Below are positions 1 through 6,926 of a stretch of 9,218 nucleotides of DNA, piece by piece (within the stretch, counting starts at the first letter, position 1; each line of letters starts with the position of its first letter). The stretch comes from JAUWMV01 sp964562425 (GTDB lineage Bacteria > UBP14 > UBA6098 > B30-G16). The position numbers were made by a program, and so were the translations under genes. The DNA is taken from assembly GCA_964562425.1 (NCBI GenBank), contig CAZLTJ010000081.1, positions 1-9,218 on the forward strand. The letters are read 5' to 3'. The notes beneath the pieces were generated by a model. It ran no database searches, was not told the origin of the DNA, and worked only from the letters and a program-made list of their open reading frames with translations.

Positions 1-510
1 TGTTTCTATTTTATTAGCATAGTTCCCTATAAGGATTATTTTCGGAAAGCTAATTATTTTTTGTTCGAAATCCTTTACAGAGAAGACACCTGATGGAATG
101 ATTGGAGTCGGATGAGCATCCGAGACATCGAATATTGCACCGTAAATCGCCTTACCCCGAGCGTCCACAACAACTGCGACTGTTTCCTTGCAGTTTTGAA
201 ATCTTTGTGCATAAACTGTTAAAGAATCTACGCATACAGTTCGCAAGTTTTCATTGGACAAAGCCAAACCCTGTACAAAAGCAGTTGAAATCCTCAGACC
301 AGTGTATGATCCAGGTCCTATTGAAAGAGTGATAATATCGATGTCCTTTAAATCAACATTCACTGGTTCGAGAAGAATTTTGACATGCTGAGGCAAAAGC
401 TGAGAATGCTTTTTCGGAACTTTAAGTGAAATCTCAGATATTAATTCATCATTTATTCCAAATCCAAGACAGAGATAATCAGTGGATGTATCTATCGATA
501 AAATTTTCAT
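1..510 (-). CDS. tsaB: TsaB, t6A tRNA-modification subunit (3' end cut by window edge)
   Basis: This is the first 170 codons of tsaB; bacterial TsaB is usually about 220-230 residues, so roughly the last quarter lies outside the window. In the family, TsaB is the non-catalytic ASKHA-fold partner of TsaD and works with TsaC and TsaE to put threonylcarbamoyl on A37 of ANN-decoding tRNAs in the cytoplasm. Visible hallmarks are the N-terminal MKILSIDTST strand, KKHSQLLP at residues 33-40, the signature GPGSYTGLRIS at 65-75, and DARGKAIYGAIF at 116-127. The ATG at 508-510 fits the family N-terminus exactly. No Shine-Dalgarno sequence is visible before it, unlike every other complete gene here, and a terminator T-tract ends 13 nt upstream. 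It sits downstream of an unrelated secreted-protein array, so its expression source is unclear. Identification is confident. Confidence 0.93.
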   Translation of the reverse strand, partial: MKILSIDTSTDYLCLGFGINDELISEISLKVPKKHSQLLPQHVKILLEPVNVDLKDIDIITLSIGPGSYTGLRISTAFVQGLALSNENLRTVCVDSLTVYAQRFQNCKETVAVVVDARGKAIYGAIFDVSDAHPTPIIPSGVFSVKDFEQKIISFPKIILIGNYANKIET

Positions 511-523
511 AATAAGTGTAACC

Positions 524-559
524 AAAAAAAGAGGAAGCCAAGTGAATTGTGACTTCCTC
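524..559 (-). terminator. Intrinsic terminator after paralogue A
   Basis: Read on the minus strand, GAGGAAG (553-559) pairs perfectly with CTTCCTC (531-537), and seven T residues (524-530) follow immediately. The 15-nt loop can fold further through CAA/TTG pairing (539-541 with 547-549). The hairpin begins 25 nt after the stop codon of the 585-2510 gene, the expected place for Rho-independent termination. The T-tract ends 13 nt before the tsaB ATG, so it also occupies the tsaB leader. Confidence 0.85.
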
Positions 560-584
560 AAGTATAATTTTGCAAATAAATGCT

Positions 585-2510
585 TTATTTAATTAGCGCA
601 ATTCTCGCAGTCTGAGTTGTGTTTCCTGAACGAACTTGAACATGATATATTCCGGAACTAATATTGTGAGCATTCCAATTATATACTCCAGATCCATTAA
701 TTGACTTATTGAGTACAACTCTTCCATCAACCCCAATTATTTCTAATGTTCCTTTGATGCCATCTGGTATAGTGTAAGTAATCTGACAGGATGTATTAAA
801 GGGATTTGGGTATGCCGAAATGCTTATTGAAGTAGGTAATCCAGTCTCTTCTACTCCTGAAATGTCAAAGAATTCCATGCATCTATTCATGAGCAATCTA
901 AATTCACGATACGGAAGAGCTTCCATAGGGAAACCCATGAAAACGAATTTACCTGGGGAATCTCGGACTACGCCGGCTATTGTTCCATCAAAATACTGTA
1001 AAACGGGTGTGCTTGAAATCGGGGTCATAACCTCGCCTCTTGCTGCACCTGAAAGAGTTCCAGACCATCCATCGAATTCGGTAACATCGTGTGTTGCAGA
1101 AACTAGAAGAGGAGAAGATTTTACTGCGACGTAATTAATTGAAAGGGTGAAACTAAGAAAAGCTCCAAAATTAGCTTGGCATATTCCTGCACCGCTTAGT
1201 ATGAAACATCTACTGTTACTGATGAAATGTCTTGTAAACTCTCCTCTTTCATGATTCAGCACCGATGAGGATGTATCGTTTCCTGTGTACCAGATTACTA
1301 ATTCGGGATCATAAGTTGTAAAATCAGAAAGAGCACCATCTTGTTCAATATTCCAATATAAGTAATTATGATTTCCATAGTTGAAGTATCTGCAATAATT
1401 GGACGAGTCAGGATCGGGTGAATCGTTTACCACCAATACTTCTGGCTTTGCACCAAGAGTGAATGATAGCGTATCGGTTCTGCCAGAGACAGAATCAGCA
1501 CTAACAATCATCATGTAGTGACCGACACCTCTATCCGGTGTTGTTATTATAACTGGAAATTCTTGCTCCGACATTGAGGAAAGACAAAGATCCCATGTTG
1601 AATGTGTTCCACCAATACCAGAAGTCCATGAAGCAGGTTCTGAGAGAACTTCAAATTTTAGGTGATAGTTATCATCAGCAGTACCATCGTTGTAAACTGT
1701 AACGATAAATATAGCAGTATCACTGAGATCAGTAATTCTTTTTCCAACATTAATTGACGAATGATAGCCATAAGCTGGTCTTGCACTAAGGTATCTTTTT
1801 ACAGCATTCTGAATTGTAGGAGCCGTTGTAGAACTGCCGCGAATTGGACCAGCGACAAAAGCACCGAAGTATACTTGTTCAGGATCAGCACCACCTGGAA
1901 TTGGTAAATGGAATTGTCTATAAATTGTATCGGGATAAGTAAGAGTTAAAGGATCTCCGGCACCAACCGATGGATTTGTCAGAAATGCTATAACAACCCA
2001 ATCGAATTTAAATGGTCCAGTCGACACAGTGGCCATCAGACTATCCTGATTCAAGAGGGCAACTAACCTATAATCACCGATTTGTGAAGAATCCTCGAGC
2101 CAAATATCGATTCCAATACTATCTGAAGTCATTTTTACAATCTCGATACCCACGAACGATGATGTCCAGAAAGAACTTCTAAATGTAGGAATATAATTAC
2201 TTGCTGCGCTAAGATAATCTTCGCCATTGATCATCATGTCTGGAATAAAATCTATTGGATACCATGTCATGTAATAACTTGCACGACTATTTACACCAGA
2301 AAGATAGAACGGATCACCTGATAAATGATATGCCACTAACAATGTTGAATCTTCCCATTCTGAGAAACGTGAACCTAACAATGTATGAGCTGCTCTGCAT
2401 GGTCCACAAGTTGTACGTGTGAATAATTCACCCACTGGCATCCTTGGATATGCTGAAATAAAACTTACAGCGAGCAAAAAGAGCAATGCAACGATTAAAC
2501 ATCTTTTCAT
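585..2510 (-). CDS. Paralogue A: exported Omp28-like thioredoxin-fold protein with CGPC motif and T9SS sorting domain
   Basis: The product is 641 aa. Residues 1-20 form a signal peptide (MKR, hydrophobic core, cleavage likely after ISA). A thioredoxin-like region follows, with CGPC at 35-38 and FIPDMMING at 88-96, where P90 sits at the expected cis-proline position; Omp28-family proteins have this layout. Residues about 250-352 look like an Ig-like beta domain. Residues about 356-555 show alternating beta/alpha segments with LVIWYTGNDTSSS (404-416) and FILSGAG (436-442), resembling the amidotransferase-like modules of secreted FCB proteins but without an evident catalytic Cys. Residues 563-641 are a T9SS type A sorting domain (YPNPFNTSCQI, then SSGIYHVQV). 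The ATG at 2508-2510 is preceded by AGGAGGT at ideal distance. A TTG 15 nt upstream overlaps that site and is rejected. The gene has its own promoter and terminator. CGPC suggests disulfide redox activity, but the substrate is unknown. Family assignment is by motif only. Confidence 0.88.
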   Translation of the reverse strand: MKRCLIVALLFLLAVSFISAYPRMPVGELFTRTTCGPCRAAHTLLGSRFSEWEDSTLLVAYHLSGDPFYLSGVNSRASYYMTWYPIDFIPDMMINGEDYLSAASNYIPTFRSSFWTSSFVGIEIVKMTSDSIGIDIWLEDSSQIGDYRLVALLNQDSLMATVSTGPFKFDWVVIAFLTNPSVGAGDPLTLTYPDTIYRQFHLPIPGGADPEQVYFGAFVAGPIRGSSTTAPTIQNAVKRYLSARPAYGYHSSINVGKRITDLSDTAIFIVTVYNDGTADDNYHLKFEVLSEPASWTSGIGGTHSTWDLCLSSMSEQEFPVIITTPDRGVGHYMMIVSADSVSGRTDTLSFTLGAKPEVLVVNDSPDPDSSNYCRYFNYGNHNYLYWNIEQDGALSDFTTYDPELVIWYTGNDTSSSVLNHERGEFTRHFISNSRCFILSGAGICQANFGAFLSFTLSINYVAVKSSPLLVSATHDVTEFDGWSGTLSGAARGEVMTPISSTPVLQYFDGTIAGVVRDSPGKFVFMGFPMEALPYREFRLLMNRCMEFFDISGVEETGLPTSISISAYPNPFNTSCQITYTIPDGIKGTLEIIGVDGRVVLNKSINGSGVYNWNAHNISSGIYHVQVRSGNTTQTARIALIK

Positions 2511-2514
2511 TGAA

Positions 2515-2521
2515 ACCTCCT
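2515..2521 (-). promoter_or_regulatory. Ribosome binding site of paralogue A
   Basis: The minus strand reads AGGAGGT, a full Shine-Dalgarno match, 4 nt before the ATG at 2510 (6 nt counted from the last base of AGGAG). It fixes the start at the ATG rather than at the TTG at 2523-2525. Confidence 0.85.
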
Positions 2522-2538
2522 GCAAATATTAACAAACT

Positions 2539-2567
2539 AATATAACTAACAATTATTTTTTAGTCAA
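2539..2567 (-). promoter_or_regulatory. Sigma70-type promoter of paralogue A
   Basis: On the minus strand, TTGACT (2562-2567, 5/6 match to TTGACA) is separated by exactly 17 nt from TATATT (2539-2544, 5/6 match to TATAAT). Transcription would start near 2532, giving a short leader of about 22 nt that carries the AGGAGGT site. It is the best promoter seen in the window and means A need not depend on readthrough from B. No TG extension of the -10 box is present. Confidence 0.72.
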
Positions 2568-2589
2568 TGAATTTTATCTTTTGTAGAAA

Positions 2590-2745
2590 TTATTTTAGCA
2601 AAAAAATCCTTTTCTGAAACGTTTTACTATTAGCTATTATTCTAATCAGATAAATACCAGATGTTCTATCACTTGTATCTCAAGTTGGCTTTCCCGTAAC
2701 TTTAACCTATTAAAGATATAATCTCCGACCGGATATGTCAAGTAT
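2590..2745 (-). pseudogene. Decayed duplicate of the T9SS sorting-domain end of paralogue B
   Basis: This 156-bp stretch aligns without gaps to the last 51 codons plus stop of the adjacent gene (2757-2912), offset by 167 bp. I count 132 of 156 identical bases. Its translation begins ILDISGRRLYL, then hits TAA and TAG in place of Thr and Glu, later TGA in place of the conserved Trp, and resumes DTSDRTSGIYLIRIIAN to end in LLK and the same TAA stop. Upstream homology stops abruptly at 2745, and B's own stop lies 11 nt further on. There is no start codon, signal peptide or N-terminal domain. It is either a partial tandem duplication of B's 3' end or the stub of a lost paralogue, and cannot make a useful protein. 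Confidence 0.9.
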
Positions 2746-2756
2746 TTAGTTTGTAT

Positions 2757-4787
2757 TTATTTTAGCAATACAATCTTTTTCTGAACCGTTTTACCGTTAG
2801 CTATTATTCTAATCAGATAAATACCCGATGTTCTATCACTTGCATCCCAAGTCAACTTTCCTGAACCTTCGACTTCTGTAACGTATATTCTCCGACCGGA
2901 TATGTCAAGTATTTCGAGATTTCCTTTTACTGGTGTTGAAAAATTTATTTCGCAGATAGCATTAAACGGATTAGGCTGTATCGAAAGACTCAACAAATTG
3001 GGTTTAGGTGCTTTTCCCTCTTGAATTGAGGCTGAATCAGCAAGCCACTTGAGAATTCTATCCATTAATTCAACTCTTCGTGATGTAGAATCAATTGCCT
3101 CAAACCCAAACGCGAGAAATACAACACCCCATGGATTCTGTGAATACCTTAATGCAGCACATTCTTCAGTTCCTACTTTGCCATAGTAAAAGAAAGGAAT
3201 AGCTCCAGCGATAGGTTGTATCACATTCATGCGACCCATGTTATTAGCACCTTCACAATCGGTAACGGGGAAATTAAATCCATCTGATATATAATCCCTA
3301 GAAACTCCATGAATGTGCATAATGCCACTGGTATCGTATAAGGTTGCAGAATCTTTGAGCGCTCGCGAAGAGGAACTTGAGCGAAGGATATATTCTACGA
3401 ATTCGTAGTCGGTGTATCGACCATCCAAGCATAAGTCGCGTATAATTCTACTTCCTGTGATAAAAAGTTTTCCGCCTTTTCGAAGAAATTGAGCTAGAGA
3501 GGATCGGTCTGAACCACTAAGTGTAGATGTATTATTAGCAGTGTACCAGATAACATTTTCAAAATTCTCTATTACAGGATAGATTGTTTGTCTAGAAGGC
3601 ACCCATGCTGTTCTATAATAGAAATACTGATGTCCTAAAGATTCCATTGCTTCAAAATAATATGTTTCGTATCCACGATTGTAATAGTCGTCATTAATGA
3701 TTATATAACTGTCACCCGTAGTTGCAGCAAGCTGAAATGCAAAACTATCTGAAGCATTATCAGCGGTATAGAGAAACCTAAATTTTGCAGATCCTAAACC
3801 TGCAGGATTAGTGAAAATGTTAAATTTTAGCGTATCTATGTCTCTAAATCTTAAGTTAAAATTTGAGCTGCTTGTGAAAGTACTTCCTTTATATTCTATT
3901 TCATAATCCCAACCAGCAGGGAAGACATCTACAGTTAGATTTATACGTAAAGTCTCTTCATTAGCACCGTAATTAAAAATAACATGTTGGAATGTTAATG
4001 TATCTCCTGCTGCTCCTACAAGATTAGCGCCAGACATATTTTTTACATATAACATATATTCTGATAAAGGAAATGGGATGTGCATGGATTCAAAAATATC
4101 TCGCCCTTCAGTAATATGCGTTCGGTCTACCCAAATAGCTAACATGCAATTAGGTGGGTACCATGTGTAACTTCTAGAATAATGTACTGTATAGATTGTA
4201 TCTAAAGTATCTGTTGGAAGAACAAGCTCTCCCAAACCACCACCAGGGAAAATATCCCTAACAACCCAATCGTATTCTTTAGAGCTAACTATAACGTCAT
4301 TTTCTAATATTGCAACAAACAGTCTTAGGAATGTGTCAATATAATTGGTGTCCTTAAGAGCAACACCCACATAAATTGTGTCCTCTGTTATATGATCAAC
4401 TCGAATAGAGACTTTACTTTCGTCAGCGCCGATTCTGTCTTTAAGTGAGTCCCGTAAATCGGCTATTTCTGCTGTTCCCTGAAAATCTATTTGGGCATCG
4501 ATTCCACCCCAAGGAGTGTTTACAGAGTCGTCACTGGAATCAAATACAAAGTAAGCCATTTTAACATACGAATCCATAGCATCAGACATTTCCCATCTAC
4601 TATATAGAAAAAGTAAAGGTGTAGTGCTGTCTGCGACAGTAGAAAAAGAATCTCTAACGAATTCAGCCCATGCATCCGAATCAGCACCAGAGGTTCTGAC
4701 AATAATTTCTGCCACAGGTATTCTGGGTTTTGCGAAACCCACTGAAAGAATTGTTAAAAGGATTAAGACAAAAATAAATTTTCTCAT
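2757..4787 (-). CDS. Paralogue B: exported thioredoxin-like (no CxxC) protein with T9SS sorting domain
   Basis: The product is 676 aa. Residues 1-19 are a signal peptide ending VGFA. The N-terminal region keeps the layout of paralogue A, but the CxxC positions are G34 and S37. TPWGGIDAQI at 91-100 is the probable cis-proline loop, and ILENDV (160-165), DWVVRDIFPGG (173-183) echo the Omp28 pattern of an E-N/D turn followed by an aromatic/VLR block. An Ig-like segment spans about 243-355. An alpha/beta region from about 360 to 585 contains NVIWYTANNTST (411-422), GGKLFITGSRI (438-448) and a closing FEAID...LMDRILKWL block. The sorting domain covers about 600-676 (PNPFNAICEI, SGRRIYV, RTSGIYLIRI). 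The ATG at 4785-4787 with GGAGG five nt upstream is preferred over a TTG 12 nt further up. Only 22 nt separate it from C's stop, so it is co-transcribed with C. Function unknown; redox catalysis is unlikely. Confidence 0.87.
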   Translation of the reverse strand: MRKFIFVLILLTILSVGFAKPRIPVAEIIVRTSGADSDAWAEFVRDSFSTVADSTTPLLFLYSRWEMSDAMDSYVKMAYFVFDSSDDSVNTPWGGIDAQIDFQGTAEIADLRDSLKDRIGADESKVSIRVDHITEDTIYVGVALKDTNYIDTFLRLFVAILENDVIVSSKEYDWVVRDIFPGGGLGELVLPTDTLDTIYTVHYSRSYTWYPPNCMLAIWVDRTHITEGRDIFESMHIPFPLSEYMLYVKNMSGANLVGAAGDTLTFQHVIFNYGANEETLRINLTVDVFPAGWDYEIEYKGSTFTSSSNFNLRFRDIDTLKFNIFTNPAGLGSAKFRFLYTADNASDSFAFQLAATTGDSYIIINDDYYNRGYETYYFEAMESLGHQYFYYRTAWVPSRQTIYPVIENFENVIWYTANNTSTLSGSDRSSLAQFLRKGGKLFITGSRIIRDLCLDGRYTDYEFVEYILRSSSSSRALKDSATLYDTSGIMHIHGVSRDYISDGFNFPVTDCEGANNMGRMNVIQPIAGAIPFFYYGKVGTEECAALRYSQNPWGVVFLAFGFEAIDSTSRRVELMDRILKWLADSASIQEGKAPKPNLLSLSIQPNPFNAICEINFSTPVKGNLEILDISGRRIYVTEVEGSGKLTWDASDRTSGIYLIRIIANGKTVQKKIVLLK

Positions 4788-4792
4788 GATAT

Positions 4793-4797
4793 CCTCC
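4793..4797 (-). promoter_or_regulatory. Ribosome binding site of paralogue B
   Basis: The minus strand reads GGAGG five nt before the ATG at 4787. It lies inside the 22-nt gap after C's stop codon and overlaps the rejected TTG start, so it decides the start. Confidence 0.82.
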
Positions 4798-4809
4798 AAT
4801 GAATTAATA

Positions 4810-6852
4810 TTATCGTAAAAGGGTTATCTTTCTTGTTAATGTTCTCTTTTCCGATGACAGGCTAACTAAATATATGCCAGAAGGCATATTTAAGGCATTC
4901 CATCTAAATTTTCCGATTCCGCTTATACTAACATTTTCTACAACTTTTCCGGTTAAGTCTAAAATCTGTAACGAGCCTGTGCCAATCATAGAATAAGAGA
5001 TCTCGCAAGCAGAATTGAACGGATTAGGTGCGATATCAAGAGAAATTCTTTCGGGAACTACTATTTCAGATTCGGTAATTCCTACACCGGTTTCAAACCA
5101 GTTAAGAATTCTATCCATAACTGTATCTCGGTCTTCTTGATTGTCGATAGCTTCAAACGGGAAAGCAAAATAAACTAATCTACCGTAAGTTGTTGTGCTA
5201 TCTTCTTGATAACAAAGCGCAGCACAAGTGAGAGGTTCGGTTGAATCCGGGACATAATAGAAGATTGGATGAGCACCCCAACCTCTTGCAGGTGTTAGAA
5301 CTTCACATCTCCATGCATTATTTGCACCATCACCACCAAATAAGTTTAATGTAAGACCGAGTGTAATCTCATCAAATACTCCTCTTACGGAGTGATTTCC
5401 CTCAATTTGGTAAAGTTCATCCTCGTGTGTACCAGCTTTTAGAACTTTCTGAAAGAAGATAGTGTCTGGGTAGGAGGTGTCATAAACTAAATTACGACCA
5501 ATCCTTCCACCAGTTAACCAGAAATGCCCACCGGTCTTAAGATAATTTTTAATAGCGTATTTATCGCTTTCCAGTAATGTACTACTACTTGAACTCCCGG
5601 TACCCCAAATTACAGTAGTAAATCTGTCAAGCTGCTCTGGCTCCATATATAAATAGTTTCGAGGATGATAGAGAAAACTATTTTCGAGTTCAAGATTATT
5701 GAATGATTGAGTATAATAATATGAATATGAACCATCCTCTACATAAAGGATTTCTCCACCGGTTCCTACTGTAAATGCTCCTAATCTTTCCCTACCACCT
5801 ATTAGTGAGTTTGCAATTAGGTCGATATTCATAATTCCAAATTCTACAGTATCTGTTTTTACTTTAACTCTAAAAACAGTATCTGTCATGGCATCCATAA
5901 CGATTTTGGAATGGTCTTCGAAACAGCTATCACCATGGCAAATATCAACCGTCCAACCAGTGATTGCATCGAAGTCAATTGACAGGTCTAGTGTATCCAA
6001 ATTCAAACCGATATTGTAAAGGTCGAGATAAAATGTGATTTCTTCTCCCGGTTTGGCTAAAAGCGATGTATAACTTGGAAGTATCATAGCATAAAAATAA
6101 TTGGGTGCTGGTAGTGCTCCATGGCAGGCTTGTATGATCTCTGAATTTGTTGAATCAGTGATTGTTATTGCGAGTTCTAATTCTTCTTGATCCCAGGTAT
6201 GAATTCTTTCGTAGGCTAAGTGAATATCTATTGTTGTATCAGGTGCAATTGTAAATTTATAACCTGTTGCAGAAGGAAAAACATCTCTTCCTATATGACT
6301 ATATCCTTCAGTTGGAGAGCCAGAAAGATCCATATGATTTTCCAGAATGAATGCATGCAAGAAGAATGGACCAGCCCCAACTGTATTGTCAGATGTTACT
6401 TTTACAAAAATTGAATCGTCGGTTGTTCCTTCTAACTTAACGAGAAGCGGTGAAGACTTTCCGAATGAAGCATTAAGTGTATCCCAGAGAGGAGGTGGAG
6501 GTGTAGTGTCGTAAACAGCGAGTTCTAAAATACCGTTAAAACATCCCCATGGTGTTTGATATCCGCTATCCGGATCGTGACCTAGTAAAGTATAATAGAT
6601 TGCATTTATATATCCAGTAAATCTAGGTTGGTTGGTTATGTAATAGTACCCTATATATCCTGTTGCATGAAAAATTATAATGGATGAATCGTATATCTCA
6701 GGATAATGGTATGTAAAAAATCTTGCCGAAGTTCTGGATTGTCGAGAACGGGAACTGGCATAGAAACCAACAAAACCAACTGGATTACGAGGAAATGCAA
6801 GGGATGTCCCAAGCGTCATTAAAAGACAAGACAACAGGAGAAATTTCTTCAT
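4810..6852 (-). CDS. Paralogue C: exported thioredoxin-like (no CxxC) protein with T9SS sorting domain
   Basis: The product is 680 aa. Residues 1-19 are a signal peptide ending SLA. From the mature end, FPRNPVGFVGFYASSRSR aligns with the CGPC region of A, with S34 and R37 in place of the cysteines. QTPWGCFNGI at 99-108 is the probable cis-proline loop, with an extra Cys at 104. FILENH (168-173) and GRDVFPSA (188-195) match B and D. The Ig-like segment (about 252-363) contains C305 and C310 (CHGDSC), a possible disulfide specific to this copy. The alpha/beta region carries TVIWGTGSSSSS (413-424), GGHFWLTGGRI (441-451), GDGANN (507-512, GANN shared with B) and FEAID...VMDRILNWF. The sorting domain covers about 602-680 (APNPFNSACEI, MPSGIYLVSL). 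The ATG follows AGGGGG with a five-nt spacer. Shared motifs make B its closest relative here. Function unknown. Confidence 0.87.
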   Translation of the reverse strand: MKKFLLLSCLLMTLGTSLAFPRNPVGFVGFYASSRSRQSRTSARFFTYHYPEIYDSSIIIFHATGYIGYYYITNQPRFTGYINAIYYTLLGHDPDSGYQTPWGCFNGILELAVYDTTPPPPLWDTLNASFGKSSPLLVKLEGTTDDSIFVKVTSDNTVGAGPFFLHAFILENHMDLSGSPTEGYSHIGRDVFPSATGYKFTIAPDTTIDIHLAYERIHTWDQEELELAITITDSTNSEIIQACHGALPAPNYFYAMILPSYTSLLAKPGEEITFYLDLYNIGLNLDTLDLSIDFDAITGWTVDICHGDSCFEDHSKIVMDAMTDTVFRVKVKTDTVEFGIMNIDLIANSLIGGRERLGAFTVGTGGEILYVEDGSYSYYYTQSFNNLELENSFLYHPRNYLYMEPEQLDRFTTVIWGTGSSSSSTLLESDKYAIKNYLKTGGHFWLTGGRIGRNLVYDTSYPDTIFFQKVLKAGTHEDELYQIEGNHSVRGVFDEITLGLTLNLFGGDGANNAWRCEVLTPARGWGAHPIFYYVPDSTEPLTCAALCYQEDSTTTYGRLVYFAFPFEAIDNQEDRDTVMDRILNWFETGVGITESEIVVPERISLDIAPNPFNSACEISYSMIGTGSLQILDLTGKVVENVSISGIGKFRWNALNMPSGIYLVSLSSEKRTLTRKITLLR

Positions 6853-6857
6853 TTCAA

Positions 6858-6863
6858 CCCCCT
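6858..6863 (-). promoter_or_regulatory. Ribosome binding site of paralogue C
   Basis: The minus strand reads AGGGGG, a one-base variant of AGGAGG, five nt before the ATG at 6852. Confidence 0.75.
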
Positions 6864-6892
6864 GGAAATTGTTTGCAGTGTTAGACCCTTAA

Positions 6893-6921
6893 AATATAAT
6901 GAATATTTCAATTTCTGTATA
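6893..6921 (-). promoter_or_regulatory. Possible weak promoter before paralogue C
   Basis: In the 74-bp gap between D and C, TATATT (6893-6898 on the minus strand, 5/6 to TATAAT) lies 17 nt downstream of TATACA (6916-6921, 4/6 to TTGACA). The region is very AT-rich, so a chance match is quite possible. No terminator hairpin is seen between D and C, so C may simply be read through from D. Confidence 0.3.
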
Positions 6922-6926
6922 TAAAT

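Noticed and set aside
102..332. Open frame on the plus strand
   Set aside because: It lies antisense to tsaB, whose conserved motifs are unmistakable, and its translation resembles no family I recognise.
561..566. TATACT as a -10 box for tsaB
   Set aside because: No acceptable -35 hexamer lies 16-18 nt upstream, and a start from it would put the terminator hairpin immediately after initiation.
820..1134. Plus-strand open frame of 104 codons, and similar ones at 4624-4818, 6220-6414, 7132-7368 and 7981-8223
   Set aside because: All lie opposite the long exported-protein genes, have no visible ribosome binding site worth noting and no recognisable domains. They are shadows of the minus-strand genes.
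2590..2745. Recoding explanation (TGA read as Trp) for the interrupted sorting domain
   Set aside because: The repeat also holds TAA and TAG stops, intact genes use TGG at that Trp, and paralogue E ends at TGA exactly where the family's LIK terminus falls, so TGA is a normal stop.
4520..4702. Minus-strand 60-codon frame inside paralogue B
   Set aside because: It is out of frame within the N-terminal region of a well-supported gene and has no independent support.
6822..6852. Possible lipobox (LLSC) near the start of paralogue C
   Set aside because: The Cys is residue 9, far too early for a lipoprotein signal peptide, and the hydrophobic stretch continues to a normal SLA cleavage site.
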